Shown here: piece after piece, positions 43,910 to 53,284 of the stretch
Numbering within the stretch: position 1 is the stretch's first letter
How the letters are laid out: the number at the start of each line of letters is the position of its first letter
The notes under the pieces: model-generated
What the model saw: the letters and a program-made list of their open reading frames with translations, nothing else
Told to the model about the DNA's origin: nothing
Databases searched by the model: none
From: Roseiarcus sp963787135
GTDB lineage: Bacteria; Pseudomonadota; Alphaproteobacteria; Rhizobiales; Beijerinckiaceae
Reading direction: 5' to 3'
DNA length: 64,000 nucleotides
Assembly (NCBI GenBank): GCA_963787135.1
Contig: CAWBBW010000033.1
Location: 62,001-126,000, forward strand
Made by a program: the position numbers and the translations under genes

Positions 43910-44749
43910 TCACCTGTCCGCGGGTCGACCCCGACTGCGCATGATCGCCGCGTTGAGCTCGCCGCCGAATACGAACAGCAGCGCAACCCAATAGAGATAG
44001 ACGAGCGCGATCATCGCCGACGCGAGGCCCGCATAGGTCGAAATGTAGTTTCGCACGAACTGGCTCAGATAGGCGCCAAACGCTTCGCCGAAAACGATAC
44101 TGGCGACGAAGGTCAAAGCAACTCCGGGAAAGAGATCCTGAAGCCTCGGCCGGTGCGCGGGAAGGATCAGATGCGCGGCGAACAGCGAAACCGCGAGCAT
44201 GACCGCCGCGATCCCGATGCGGGCGGCGGTAAGAAGATCGTGCGCCTTCATGAGCCCCGGCACGAAGCTCTCGACCGTCCCCAGAATCAGCGGTCCGAGC
44301 ACCACGAGGAAAGCAAGCGCGAGGAGCGCAACCGAACCAATGAGCACGAGGCCGAGCGACTGAAGCCGAAGCAGCCACCAGGGCCTCGGCTCGACGAGCC
44401 CATAGGCGCGATTGAGGCCGACGCGAAGGGCTTCGATCGCGCTGGAGGCAAAGTAGAACGATAGCACCGCGCCAAGGGTCAGGAGCCCTCCGCGGGGCGC
44501 AGTCAGGACGTTGGCCACCTCCCCGGCGATCGGGCCGGCCACCTCCTTCGGCCATTCCGCGAATACCAGCTGCGCCGCCTCACTCGCCAGCTCGGCCGAA
44601 CCGAGGAAACCGGCGAGCGCGGCGACAAAGATGAGAAACGGAAACAACGAAGTCAGCAGCGTCAGGCCGATGTAGCTCGCGATGGCCCAACCGTCGTCGG
44701 CGCTGAACTTCTCCGCGGCGCTCCAAAGAATCGATGCCAGTCTGCGCAA
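43910..44749 (-). CDS. YihY/virulence factor BrkB family membrane protein
   Basis: A 279-residue inner-membrane protein with six hydrophobic segments. The family pattern is seen in SADDGWAIASYIGLTLLTSL (residues 16-35), LSFYFASSAIEALRVGLNRA and the C-terminal YISTYAGLASAMIALVYLYW with GGELNAAIMRSRG. The family was once annotated as ribonuclease BN, but that was shown to be wrong, and the function is unknown. It is convergent with the TPR-methyltransferase gene. Confidence 0.9.
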   Translation of the reverse strand: MRRLASILWSAAEKFSADDGWAIASYIGLTLLTSLFPFLIFVAALAGFLGSAELASEAAQLVFAEWPKEVAGPIAGEVANVLTAPRGGLLTLGAVLSFYFASSAIEALRVGLNRAYGLVEPRPWWLLRLQSLGLVLIGSVALLALAFLVVLGPLILGTVESFVPGLMKAHDLLTAARIGIAAVMLAVSLFAAHLILPAHRPRLQDLFPGVALTFVASIVFGEAFGAYLSQFVRNYISTYAGLASAMIALVYLYWVALLFVFGGELNAAIMRSRGRPADR

Positions 44750-44910
44750 TGTCGAGAGCCCTGAGTTCTCATTTCGCGGTTCTTCGCCCGAAGAGAAGGC
44801 TAGCCCAACCGCGGCCTATTTGCAGTCGATGACGCCAAAAAGACGCATTGCAACAGCCTGAGCGGCAAAGCATTGTGCAACGCAACAGCGCCGAACATGG
44901 AGACCTCGCG

Positions 44911-46557
44911 GTGACGCTCGACGACCTCGCCCGACAAGCCCAGCATGCCGCCGAAGGGTTGCTGGAATGCGCTGTAACCGCCGTCCGCGAAAGAGTGAGC
45001 GTCGACAGCAAGCTCGACGTCGCCAAGATCGAGTCGGAACAGCACGCCGCCCATGGCCTTGCCTGGCTCGCCACATACGTGGAAGCGGTCAAGGAAATGG
45101 CGACTTATGCCCGGCGCATGCGCGAGGAGAGTCGCTTTGGCGAAACCGAGCAGTTGCTCACGCGAATCGGGCTTGGCGAATATCTCTCCCAGATATTCGG
45201 CGGCATTCCGATGAACCAGGGCGAGATCGTCCGTCTTTCCGACTTCGGCCTCGAAGAATCCGGCATCGAACCGTTCCGGGACCAGCCGGTGATCGAGGCG
45301 CTGATCCGTGCCGGCAACACTCCAGACAACCGCGCGGCCCTCGCGGGCAAGATCAAAGACGCGCACGAGGGCGCGATCGGCGATCCTGGTCTCGATGAGA
45401 CATTCGAAGCGATCCGCGGCGAGATGCGACGCTTCGCCGACGCCGAGGTCGTCCCCAACGCGCAAAATTGGCATCGCGCCAACGCCTATATCCCGCTCGA
45501 AGTTATCGCCGGGCTTTCCGAATTGGGTGTCTTCGGCCTCACCATACCCGAGGCCTACGGCGGCATGGGTCTCGGCAAGGTCGCAATGTGCGTCGTGTCG
45601 GAGGAACTCTCGCGCGGTTACATCGGCGTCGGCTCGCTCGGCACCCGCTCGGAAATCGCAGCGGAACTCATCCTCGTCGGCGGCGACAAGGCGCAGAAAA
45701 AGAAATATCTGCCGAAGATCGCGAGCGGCGAGATCCTGCCGACCGCCGTCTTCACCGAGCCGAACACCGGCTCCGACCTCGCGTCCTTGCGCACCCGCGC
45801 GGCGCGCGAGGGCGACGACTATGTGGTGAACGGCGCCAAGACCTGGATCACCCATCCGGTGCGGGCCGATCTGATGACGCTCCTGGTGCGCACCAATCCG
45901 AATGAGCGCGGATACAAGGGGCTCTCGATGTTCCTTGCCGAAAAGCCGCGAGGAACCGACGCTGATCCCTTCCCCGCCAAGGGAATGTCCGGCGGCGAGA
46001 TCGAAGTGCTCGGCTATCGCGGGATGAAGGAGTACGAAATCGCCTTCGATGGATTCCGCGTCCCTGCCGACGCTCTGCTCGGCGGCGTCGAGGGGCAGGG
46101 CTTCAAGCAGTTGATGGAGACCTTCGAGTTGGCGCGCATCCAGACCGCGGCCCGCGCCGTCGGGGTCGCGCAGTGCGCATTCGAACTCGGCCTGCGCTAC
46201 GCCAGGGAGCGGGTGCAGTTCGGCAAGACGCTGATCCATTTTCCTCGCGTCGCCGACAAGCTCGTGATGATGGCGGTCGAAATCCACATCGCGCGCCAGA
46301 TCACCTATTTCGCGGGCCGCGCCAAGGATGAGGGGCGCCGCTGCGACCTCGAGGCCGGCATGGCGAAGCTCCTCGCTGCGCGCGTCGCCTGGGCGGCGGC
46401 CGACAATGCCCTGCAGATCCATGGCGGGAACGGCTTTGCCCTCGAATATCCGATCTCGCGCGTGCTCTGCGACGCCCGCATCCTCAATATCTTCGAGGGC
46501 GCCGCAGAGATTCAGGCGCAAGTTATCGCACGACGGCTGCTCGAAGGAGGGAACTAG
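44911..46557 (+). CDS. mcd: (2S)-methylsuccinyl-CoA dehydrogenase
   Basis: A 548-residue flavoprotein of the acyl-CoA dehydrogenase superfamily. It oxidises (2S)-methylsuccinyl-CoA to mesaconyl-CoA in the ethylmalonyl-CoA pathway of acetyl-CoA assimilation. The N-terminal extension of about 160 residues that marks this enzyme is present (HGLAWLATYVEAVKEMATYA, GLGEYLSQIFGGIPMNQGEI). The dehydrogenase core follows (LGVFGLTIPEAYGGMGLGKV, PTAVFTEPNTGSDLASLRTR, LQIHGGNGFALEYPISRVLC). The GTG at 44911 has GGAGA upstream and gives the usual length. TTG 44848 is a longer alternative. The other pathway genes are not in this window. Its presence supports growth on C1, C2 compounds or polyhydroxybutyrate turnover. 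Confidence 0.9.
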   Translation: MTLDDLARQAQHAAEGLLECAVTAVRERVSVDSKLDVAKIESEQHAAHGLAWLATYVEAVKEMATYARRMREESRFGETEQLLTRIGLGEYLSQIFGGIPMNQGEIVRLSDFGLEESGIEPFRDQPVIEALIRAGNTPDNRAALAGKIKDAHEGAIGDPGLDETFEAIRGEMRRFADAEVVPNAQNWHRANAYIPLEVIAGLSELGVFGLTIPEAYGGMGLGKVAMCVVSEELSRGYIGVGSLGTRSEIAAELILVGGDKAQKKKYLPKIASGEILPTAVFTEPNTGSDLASLRTRAAREGDDYVVNGAKTWITHPVRADLMTLLVRTNPNERGYKGLSMFLAEKPRGTDADPFPAKGMSGGEIEVLGYRGMKEYEIAFDGFRVPADALLGGVEGQGFKQLMETFELARIQTAARAVGVAQCAFELGLRYARERVQFGKTLIHFPRVADKLVMMAVEIHIARQITYFAGRAKDEGRRCDLEAGMAKLLAARVAWAAADNALQIHGGNGFALEYPISRVLCDARILNIFEGAAEIQAQVIARRLLEGGN

Positions 46558-46578
46558 CCGCGCCCGCGCTTGCGGTTC

Positions 46579-46887
46579 TCAGATTTTCTCGATCCGCACA
46601 TGGGCGACGCCCGCCTGCCGGAAGCCGAGCACGCCGGCTGCGGCGGTCGAGACGTCGATGATGCGCCCGCGGATGAAGGGGCCGCGGTCGACGATTTTGA
46701 CGATCGCGCTACGGCCATTGTCGAGATTGAGAACCTTGACTTGCGTTCCAAACGGCAACGTCCGGTGCGCTGCGATTAAGCCACCAAAATGAGGATTTTG
46801 ATAATACGAAGCTATACCCTGTTCGCCGGCTAGAGCCGTGCTCGTAAACCCAATGATCATCGTACCAGCAAGAATGAATTTCCGCAT
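46579..46887 (-). CDS. RlpA-like double-psi beta-barrel protein
   Basis: A 102-residue exported protein. Signal peptide MRKFILAGTMIIGFTSTALA, then the DPBB domain of the RlpA family: GIASYYQNPHFGGLIAAHRT, LPFGTQVKVLNLDNGRSAIV and KIVDRGPFIRGRIIDVSTAA. RlpA of some bacteria is a lytic transglycosylase for denuded glycan at the septum. This short form has no SPOR domain, so its role may differ. It is convergent with mcd, with 21 bases between stops. Confidence 0.88.
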   Translation of the reverse strand: MRKFILAGTMIIGFTSTALAGEQGIASYYQNPHFGGLIAAHRTLPFGTQVKVLNLDNGRSAIVKIVDRGPFIRGRIIDVSTAAAGVLGFRQAGVAHVRIEKI

Positions 46888-47092
46888 TCAGTAGACCTTT
46901 TTGTTGACCGCGATACTCGGCTCGTCTGCCGGCACGTTAGGGCAAAAAAAAGGCGACGTAAACTCCGCTGCGTCAAACTTGTCATAATCTGACCTCCCGG
47001 TCAGCTTTATGAGGCGCGCACCGATTGCGCTAGATTGTCCGTGTTTCGGCGACGGTCATCGGCCGCGAGTTGATCGAGGGAGGAGCCTCACC

Positions 47093-48073
47093 ATGAAAGT
47101 TCTCGTCATCGGCGCGGCCGGCATGATCGGGCGCAAGCTCTGCCAAAAGCTCGCGCGCGACGGGCGCCTGGCGGGGCAGACGATCGAGGAGGCGCATCTT
47201 GCCGATGTTGTCGCGCCCGCGCCCTTCGAGGCCCCCTTCCCCATCGTCCGCGAGGCCTGCGACATTGCCGCCTCCTATGTCGCGCCGAAATTGGCCGCGC
47301 TTCGCGCCGATGTGATCTTCCTGCTGGCCTCGGTCGTTTCGGGCGAAGCGGAAGCCGACTTCGACAAGGGCTACGCCATCAATCTCGGCGGGACGCATGC
47401 CTTGTTTGAGGCGATCAGGCGAGAGCAGGTCCTCTCCCGCGGCGCCTATCGCCCGCGCCTCGTCTTCACCTCGTCGATCGCGGTCTTCGGCGCGCCGTTT
47501 CCCGACGCAATCGGCGACGAATTCCTTGCCGCTCCGCTGACGAGTTACGGAACACAAAAAGCGATCTGCGAGTTGCTGCTGGCCGACTATTCGAGACGCG
47601 GGTTTTTCGACGGGATCGGCCTCAGGCTGCCTACGATTTGCGTCCGGCCCGGCGCGCCGAACAAGGCGGCCTCGGGGTTCTTCTCGGGAATTATCCGGGA
47701 ACCGCTTTCGGGCAAGGAGGCGATCCTGCCGGTAGGCGACGAGGTCCGCCACTGGCACGCCTCTCCCCGGTCGGCGGTTGGATTTCTGCTCCGGGCGGCC
47801 GAAATCGATACGGCGCTCCTGGGGACTCGCCGCACGCTCAATCTGCCCGGGGTGTCGGCCACGGTCGGCGAGCAAATCGAGGCGTTGCGGCAGGCCGCCG
47901 GCGAAAAGGCGGTCAAGCTGATTCGCAGGGAGCCCGACCCGACCATTGCTAAGATCGTCGCCGGCTGGCCGAGCATCTTCGACCCCGCGCGGGCGAAAGC
48001 TCTCGGTTTTCAGGCGGACGCTGATTTTTCGGCCATAATTAGGGCTTACCTCGAAGACGATTTCAACAGCTGA
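47093..48073 (+). CDS. denD: NAD-dependent epimerase/dehydratase, D-erythronate dehydrogenase-like
   Basis: A 326-residue extended SDR. The NAD motif KVLVIGAAGMIGRKLCQKLA is at residues 2-21, then FLLASVVSGEAEADFDKGYA, the catalytic TSSIAVFGAPFPD and Tyr-x-x-x-Lys in SYGTQKAICELLLADYSRRG, and LRLPTICVRPGAPNKAASGF. These features match the DenD group, which oxidises D-erythronate to 2-oxo-tetronate. The rest of a tetronate pathway is absent, so the specific reaction is an inference. The start has GGGAGGAG upstream. Confidence 0.75.
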   Translation: MKVLVIGAAGMIGRKLCQKLARDGRLAGQTIEEAHLADVVAPAPFEAPFPIVREACDIAASYVAPKLAALRADVIFLLASVVSGEAEADFDKGYAINLGGTHALFEAIRREQVLSRGAYRPRLVFTSSIAVFGAPFPDAIGDEFLAAPLTSYGTQKAICELLLADYSRRGFFDGIGLRLPTICVRPGAPNKAASGFFSGIIREPLSGKEAILPVGDEVRHWHASPRSAVGFLLRAAEIDTALLGTRRTLNLPGVSATVGEQIEALRQAAGEKAVKLIRREPDPTIAKIVAGWPSIFDPARAKALGFQADADFSAIIRAYLEDDFNS

Positions 48074-48082
48074 GGTTGGGCG

Positions 48083-49627
48083 ATGTTGGACTGGCCGGTT
48101 CGAACGGAGAGCAGGGCCGAAGTCGTGCCGTCGGCGGCGACGTTTGCCGAGGGCCACGCGGCGCCCCCCATAGAACGCCGACCGCGCGGACTCGGCCTGG
48201 CGGGACGCGTGCTCGTCATCACCATCAGCTTCGTGCTGCTGGCGATGGGGCTCTTCTATGTCGCCCGTCTTGCGACCTTTCGCGAAACCTGGCTTCACAA
48301 CAAGCTCGCATCCGCCGAAACCGTCGTCAAAGCCTTCGACGCCGACGGCGCGACTGAAATGCCGCCGGAACTGGCGCGCAAACTACTCGCGAGTGTCGGG
48401 GTCAAGTCAATCGCGATCTCTACTCCTTTCGGCAGGCGCGTGCTCACCGTCCCCGGCGAGCCGATCGCGCCGGCCCAGATCGTCAACCTCGACAGCGAGA
48501 CATTCTTCGACAGCATCGGCCGCGCCTTCGGCGCGCTCTTCGCCGAACCGGGAACGATCATTCAGTTGTCGGACGGATCATCGCCCGATGAGGCCGGCAT
48601 CACGCTCACGCTCGACCAAACGCCGCTTATTGCGGCGCTGTGGCGGGTCTCGCACACGCTGCTCAACATCGCACTCATGATTGCGGCGGTCGTCACCTGC
48701 GTGCTCTGGACGGCCTTGTGGCAGATGGTGTTGAGGCCGGTGCGCAGGCTCACCTCCAACATCATCGCCTTCGGCGAACATCCACAGGACGTCTCCCGCA
48801 TGATCGCCCCGAGCGGACGTCACGACGAGATTGGGCGAGCCGAAACCGCGCTTGCCGCGATGCAGGGTTCGCTGGCTCACGAACTCGCACAGCGCAAGCG
48901 TCTCGCCGAACTCGGCATGGCGGTCGCGCGCATCAATCACGACCTGCGCAACATGCTTACCGCGGCGCAGCTCATTTCCGACCGCCTGGCGACAATTCCC
49001 GATCCGCTCGCGCAGCGCCTCGCGCCGCGTCTGGTCGCAACTCTCGATCGGGCGATCCAGTTCTGCCAGGCGACGCTCACCTATGGCGCCGCGCGCGAGC
49101 AGCCCCCGAACCGGCGGCGGTTCGATCTCAGCGAACTCGTGCGGCAGGTCACCGAGGCCGCGCGTGCGGAGAACGACGATGCGATCGAGTATCACATCGA
49201 CATACCTCCCCGTTTCGAAGTCTACGCCGATCCGGATCATATCCTGCGCGTGTTCGAGAACCTGAGCCGAAACGCCTCGCAGGCTCTGCTGGCCAATGGG
49301 GCGCTGGACGACCGGCCGAAAGCGATACGCTTCGCTTCGATCCGGACCGAAGGCGTGGCGCTGATCGAAATCAGCGACACCGGCCCAGGGTTTCCGGCCG
49401 ATCAGAGCGAGCGCATCTTCGAGCCTTTTCACAAATCGACCAGCGAGATCGGCGCCGGCCTCGGATTGGCGATCGCGGCCGATCTCGTGTCGCGAAACGG
49501 CGGGGCGATCGCCCTCGCTCCGGCCAAGGCGGACGATTTTTATTGCGGCGCGCGTTTCCTCATCAAGCTGCCGACGCCCGAGCGCGTCTCGCGCCGGAGT
49601 TCGCCCGCCGCCCTGCCCCAGGCCTAG
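48083..49627 (+). CDS. Sensor histidine kinase
   Basis: A 514-residue membrane kinase. Transmembrane segments at about residues 41-63 and 191-212 flank a periplasmic sensor domain with no recognised fold. A HAMP-like linker (VLRPVRRLTSNIIAFGEHPQ) follows. The H-box MAVARINHDLRNMLTAAQLI holds the phosphorylated His, and the ATPase domain has ENLSRNASQALLANG (N-box), ISDTGPGFPADQSERIF and GAGLGLAIAADLVSRNGGAI. No response regulator gene lies next to it, so it is an orphan kinase here. It follows denD after nine bases. Confidence 0.9.
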   Translation: MLDWPVRTESRAEVVPSAATFAEGHAAPPIERRPRGLGLAGRVLVITISFVLLAMGLFYVARLATFRETWLHNKLASAETVVKAFDADGATEMPPELARKLLASVGVKSIAISTPFGRRVLTVPGEPIAPAQIVNLDSETFFDSIGRAFGALFAEPGTIIQLSDGSSPDEAGITLTLDQTPLIAALWRVSHTLLNIALMIAAVVTCVLWTALWQMVLRPVRRLTSNIIAFGEHPQDVSRMIAPSGRHDEIGRAETALAAMQGSLAHELAQRKRLAELGMAVARINHDLRNMLTAAQLISDRLATIPDPLAQRLAPRLVATLDRAIQFCQATLTYGAAREQPPNRRRFDLSELVRQVTEAARAENDDAIEYHIDIPPRFEVYADPDHILRVFENLSRNASQALLANGALDDRPKAIRFASIRTEGVALIEISDTGPGFPADQSERIFEPFHKSTSEIGAGLGLAIAADLVSRNGGAIALAPAKADDFYCGARFLIKLPTPERVSRRSSPAALPQA

Positions 49628-49732
49628 AACCATTCGGCGCGCGCCCGCTTTCGCATGACGCAGCGCTCGGATAAGAAGCCTCGCGCGTGAAGAGGCTGCG
49701 GCGGCCGCCCTCGCGAGCGGAAAGAACGACCC

Positions 49733-50521
49733 ATGTCAGTCGCGAGAGACGCCGTCCGAACCCAGACCGTCGCTTTCTTGTCCTCGGGCGCAAGAGAAGC
49801 CGACGAGGCGCTCGAACGGTTGACCGGACTTTACGGCGGCGTCCCTCCCGAGAAGGCGGACGTGATCGTGGCGCTGGGTGGCGACGGGTTGATGCTGCAG
49901 ACCCTGCACCGGACCATGCACGCGCCGAAGCCGATCTACGGGATGAACCGCGGATCGGTCGGCTTTCTGATGAACGAATATTCCGAGCGGGGCCTCCGCG
50001 AGCGCCTCGCGGCCGCCAAGCCCTCGATCATCCATCCCCTGTTCATGCGCGCGCGCGACGTGCACGGCGTCGAGACAACGGCGCGCGCGATCAACGAAGT
50101 GTCGCTGCTGCGCCAGACCTATCAGGCCGCCAAGCTGCGCATCGAGGTCGACGCGGCGACGCGGCTCAGCGAGCTCATCGCCGATGGGGTGCTCGTAGCG
50201 ACACCCGCCGGCTCGACCGCGTATAATCTTTCCGCCAACGGGCCGATCCTGCCGCTCGATGCGCCGCTGATGGCGCTGACGCCGCTCTCGCCGTTTCGGC
50301 CGCGGCGCTGGCGCGGCGCGCTCTTGCCCGACACGGCGCGGGTGGTGATCGAGATTCTCGAGGCCGACAAGCGGCCGGTTGCGGCCGCCGCCGATCATTT
50401 CGAAATCCGCCGCGTGACAAGGGTCGAGGTGGCGATGGACCGGGCGACCTCGCTGATCCTGCTGCACGATCCGGGGCATTCCCTCGACGAGCGAATCCTG
50501 CGCGAGCAGTTCGGCTACTAG
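49733..50521 (+). CDS. nadK: NAD kinase
   Basis: A 262-residue cytoplasmic enzyme that phosphorylates NAD to NADP. Motifs are VIVALGGDGLMLQTLHRTMH (GGDG at 49-52), YGMNRGSVGFLMNEYSE and VATPAGSTAYNLSANGPILP (about 155-174). ATG at 49733 after a short gap of 105 bases from the kinase gene. It is followed after nine bases by a Nudix gene, probably in one transcript. Confidence 0.95.
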   Translation: MSVARDAVRTQTVAFLSSGAREADEALERLTGLYGGVPPEKADVIVALGGDGLMLQTLHRTMHAPKPIYGMNRGSVGFLMNEYSERGLRERLAAAKPSIIHPLFMRARDVHGVETTARAINEVSLLRQTYQAAKLRIEVDAATRLSELIADGVLVATPAGSTAYNLSANGPILPLDAPLMALTPLSPFRPRRWRGALLPDTARVVIEILEADKRPVAAAADHFEIRRVTRVEVAMDRATSLILLHDPGHSLDERILREQFGY

Positions 50522-50530
50522 AGGGGAACC

Positions 50531-51103
50531 ATGGCCAAGTCGGCGCGCATCACCGCGGAGAGCGTCCTCGCGAGCGGGCGGTTCGATCTGACCCGGACGG
50601 ATATCGAGGTCGTCGAGGACGACGGCGTGACCCGCAAGCTGTCGCACGAGGTCTACCGCCACGGCAAAGCTGCGGCGGTGCTGCTTTATGATCCTCAACG
50701 GTCGGTCGTGACCCTGGTCAAGCAGTTCCGGGCCGGCGCTTATCTCAGCGACGGCGCGCTGGCGACAATCGAGGTCTGCGCCGGGATGCTGGACGGCAAC
50801 ACCGCGGAGGTCTGCGCCGTGCGCGAGGCGCTCGAGGAAACGGGCATCAAGATCGCCGAGCCCCGGCGCGTCTTCGACGCCTATATGAGCCCTGGAGGCA
50901 TGACGGAAAAGATCGCCTGCTTCGTCGCGGCCTATGGCGAAGCTGACCGCGCGGGGGACGGCGGCGGCGTCGACGAGGACGAGGATATCGAGGTCATCGA
51001 AGTCCCGTTCGCCAAGGCTCTGGCCATGATAGCGACAGGCGAGATCGCGGACGCGAAGACGATCGCCCTGTTGTATTACGCAAAGTCTATGGATATTATA
51101 TAG
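50531..51103 (+). CDS. Nudix hydrolase (NudK-like, GDP-mannose/ADP-sugar pyrophosphatase)
   Basis: A 190-residue protein with the Nudix box AGMLDGNTAEVCAVREALEE followed by TGI, and with the upstream HGKAAAVLLYDPQRSVVTLV and KQFRAGAYLS typical of the NudK/ADP-ribose pyrophosphatase type. These enzymes split sugar nucleotides to sugar phosphate and NMP using Mg. The ATG at 50531 has GAGGGGAACC upstream. Genetic linkage with nadK suggests cofactor-related housekeeping. Confidence 0.87.
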   Translation: MAKSARITAESVLASGRFDLTRTDIEVVEDDGVTRKLSHEVYRHGKAAAVLLYDPQRSVVTLVKQFRAGAYLSDGALATIEVCAGMLDGNTAEVCAVREALEETGIKIAEPRRVFDAYMSPGGMTEKIACFVAAYGEADRAGDGGGVDEDEDIEVIEVPFAKALAMIATGEIADAKTIALLYYAKSMDII

Positions 51104-51127
51104 CCGGAACGATCAATCTTGCTTCTG

Positions 51128-51205
51128 CTTGACTTCTCTTTCCGTCCCTTTCGTTTCCTTTCGTTGCGGCTTGAATTTCCTTTCATTCGCTTTCATTCGC
51201 TTGAC
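51128..51205. repeat. 10-bp-phased CTTTC/CTTGA direct-repeat array
   Basis: CTTGAC at 51128 is followed by CTTTC at 51138, 51148 and 51158. A second block has CTTGAA at 51170, CTTTC at 51180 and 51190, and CTTGAC at 51200. Within each block the period is exactly 10 bp, and 12 bp separate the two. Direct repeats with this phasing and the C/T-rich core resemble operators of DeoR/GlpR-type repressors. It lies between the convergent Nudix and permease stops, where no gene start is known. Confidence 0.6.
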
Positions 51206-51350
51206 TCTACTCTTCCGAATCGAGACTTTTCAATGGGTTGCGCGCGTTAAGCGCAAGAAAAATCCGGTTTTTCGAAAACACACCTTAGGGCATGAATTTC
51301 TGCTCTCCCCCTCGTTGAGCTTGCCCCGCAAATGGCCGCCCTTCGCTGTT

Positions 51351-52295
51351 TCAACTCTCGGTCAGCCGCGCGTACGCCGTGGCAAGGCCCAGAATGATCG
51401 CGCCATAAAGGATTTGCCTGATCGGCTCGGAGACGTCGAGGAGCGTCATCAGGCTCGTGAGCACTGTCAGGATCAGGGCCCCGACGATCGTGCCGGCGTA
51501 GCCGCCGCGGCCGCCAAAGATCGAGGTGCCGCCGATCACAACAGCGGCGACCGAGGGCAGGAGAAATCCGTCCGCCAGGCTGAGATCCGCGGCATTGGTG
51601 CCACCGACGAGCACGAGGCCGGTGATCGCCGCCAGAATCGCGCATAGGAAATAGTCGGCGAACAGCACGCGCCAGACGCGGACGCCGGCGAGGTGGCAGG
51701 CTTCACGGTTGTCGCCGACCGCGTAGAGCAGCCGGCCGAAGCCGGTTCGATGCAGCCCGAACAGAATCAGAGCGCTGATCGCGATCCACAGGAAAAGATC
51801 GATCGGGACGAGTCCGAAAACCTTGCCGGCGCCGAGCGTTTGGATGATCGCGGGAACGTGCGGCGTGCTCGCCATCATGCGCTGGCCGTAGACGATCATG
51901 ACGCCGCTGGTCATGAGGCCGGTGCCGAGCGTCATCACGAGCGGCTGCACGCCGAGCAGCGCCACGCCGACGCCGTTGACGATTCCAACAATGACGCCAA
52001 GCAGGAGAGCGAGGCTGATTGCAATGAGGTTGCCGGAGGATGCGTTCGTCGCAAGAAGGTAGGCCGAGCCGGTCGCCACGCTCGCGACCGAGAGGTCGAT
52101 GCCGCCGGTCAGCATCACCATTGTCTGGCCCGCGGCCATGATGGCGAGCGGTGCCGCGAACAAGAGGACGTTCGAGGCCCAGAGCGGCGTGACCGTTCCG
52201 GGGCGGACTCCCTCGACGCCGAGCATGAAAACCGCGAGGAGCAGAATCAACGCGAATATCGTGTGGGCGCGCAGGAATTCGAGAACCCGAGTCAC
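51351..52295 (-). CDS. Sugar ABC transporter permease, second
   Basis: A 314-residue RbsC-type inner-membrane permease with about nine hydrophobic segments. It has IMAAGQTMVMLTGGIDLSVA near the N-terminus, DNREACHLAGVRVWRVLFAD and VIGGTSIFGGRGGYAGTIVG. The start (52295) overlaps the stop of the other permease by four bases (ATGA), so the two are coupled and probably form a heterodimer. It is the last gene of the operon. Confidence 0.9.
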   Translation of the reverse strand: MTRVLEFLRAHTIFALILLLAVFMLGVEGVRPGTVTPLWASNVLLFAAPLAIMAAGQTMVMLTGGIDLSVASVATGSAYLLATNASSGNLIAISLALLLGVIVGIVNGVGVALLGVQPLVMTLGTGLMTSGVMIVYGQRMMASTPHVPAIIQTLGAGKVFGLVPIDLFLWIAISALILFGLHRTGFGRLLYAVGDNREACHLAGVRVWRVLFADYFLCAILAAITGLVLVGGTNAADLSLADGFLLPSVAAVVIGGTSIFGGRGGYAGTIVGALILTVLTSLMTLLDVSEPIRQILYGAIILGLATAYARLTES

Positions 52296-53281
52296 TTGCG
52301 CCCCTGCAGGCGCGCAGAGAACCCCGCGACCATCACGACAAGCACGATCAGCGTCCCCTGGATGACCTGACCGTAGTTTGGATCGATGCCGAGAAACACG
52401 AGGTCCATCGGAACCAGCGTCAAGAGCACGGCGGCGATGATTGGGCCGACCATGCCGCCCCGGCCTCCCGCGAGACTGACGCCGCCGATGACGACCGCCG
52501 CGACGCTGCTTAGAGTGTAGTAGGATCCCGCCAGCGGCGCGCCGATGCCCGTGGTCATCGTCAGGGCCATTCCGCCGACCGCACAGGCGATGCCGCTGAA
52601 CACATAGGCTATCGTGCGCGCGCCGCGCACATTAACGCCGCTGCGAAAGGCCGCAACGGGATCGCTCCCTGCTGCGTAGATGAGCAGACCGATCCGGCTC
52701 TGCCTGATCGGCAGCCAGATTGCGGCAACAGAGACGATCATCACCAGGAGCGCGTTCGGCAGCCAAGCTCCGAAATCCGAACCGGCGGCGATGTTTGTGT
52801 AGCCCGGCGGGGCGCCCCCGCCCGGGCTCTCGAGGATCAGGAGCGCGACGCCGCCCCAGATGAAGCCGGTTGTCAGCGTCGCGACGACATCGGGAATTCG
52901 CGAGAGCGCGACGATGAGGCCGTTCGATAATCCGACTGCCGCCCCGCAGATCACCACAAATAGCGACCACACGAGCGATTCCTTGAACGTCGCGTGCTGC
53001 ATCAGACTGGCGGAGAGTACGTTCGCCACGGCGATCTGTGATCCAATGGACAGATCGATCCCGCCGCTTATGACCACGATCGCCTGCGCTGCGGCGGCGA
53101 GCGCCAAAGGAAGCGCCCCGAGCGCAAGCGTCTGGATCTCGAAGGGGCCGAAATCGGGATGCACGAGGCGAGTCAACGCGACCGCCGCCGCCAGCAAAGC
53201 CGGCATGCCGAGCGCGCGGGCCGCCCGCCCCAGCCATCGGAGCCTCTGCGACGGGCCTATGATGTCCACGGCGGCGGTCAC
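52292..53281 (-). CDS. Sugar ABC transporter permease, first
   Basis: A 329-residue RbsC-type permease: AAAAQAIVVISGGIDLSIGS at about residues 60-79, DPVAAFRSGVNVRGARTIAY and SVAAVVIGGVSLAGGRGGMV. It starts three bases after the ATPase gene stop and overlaps the second permease gene. Two different permeases with one double ATPase and one binding protein are a known layout for sugar transporters in Hyphomicrobiales. Confidence 0.9.
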   Translation of the reverse strand: MTAAVDIIGPSQRLRWLGRAARALGMPALLAAAVALTRLVHPDFGPFEIQTLALGALPLALAAAAQAIVVISGGIDLSIGSQIAVANVLSASLMQHATFKESLVWSLFVVICGAAVGLSNGLIVALSRIPDVVATLTTGFIWGGVALLILESPGGGAPPGYTNIAAGSDFGAWLPNALLVMIVSVAAIWLPIRQSRIGLLIYAAGSDPVAAFRSGVNVRGARTIAYVFSGIACAVGGMALTMTTGIGAPLAGSYYTLSSVAAVVIGGVSLAGGRGGMVGPIIAAVLLTLVPMDLVFLGIDPNYGQVIQGTLIVLVVMVAGFSARLQGRK

Positions 53282-53284
53282 GCT

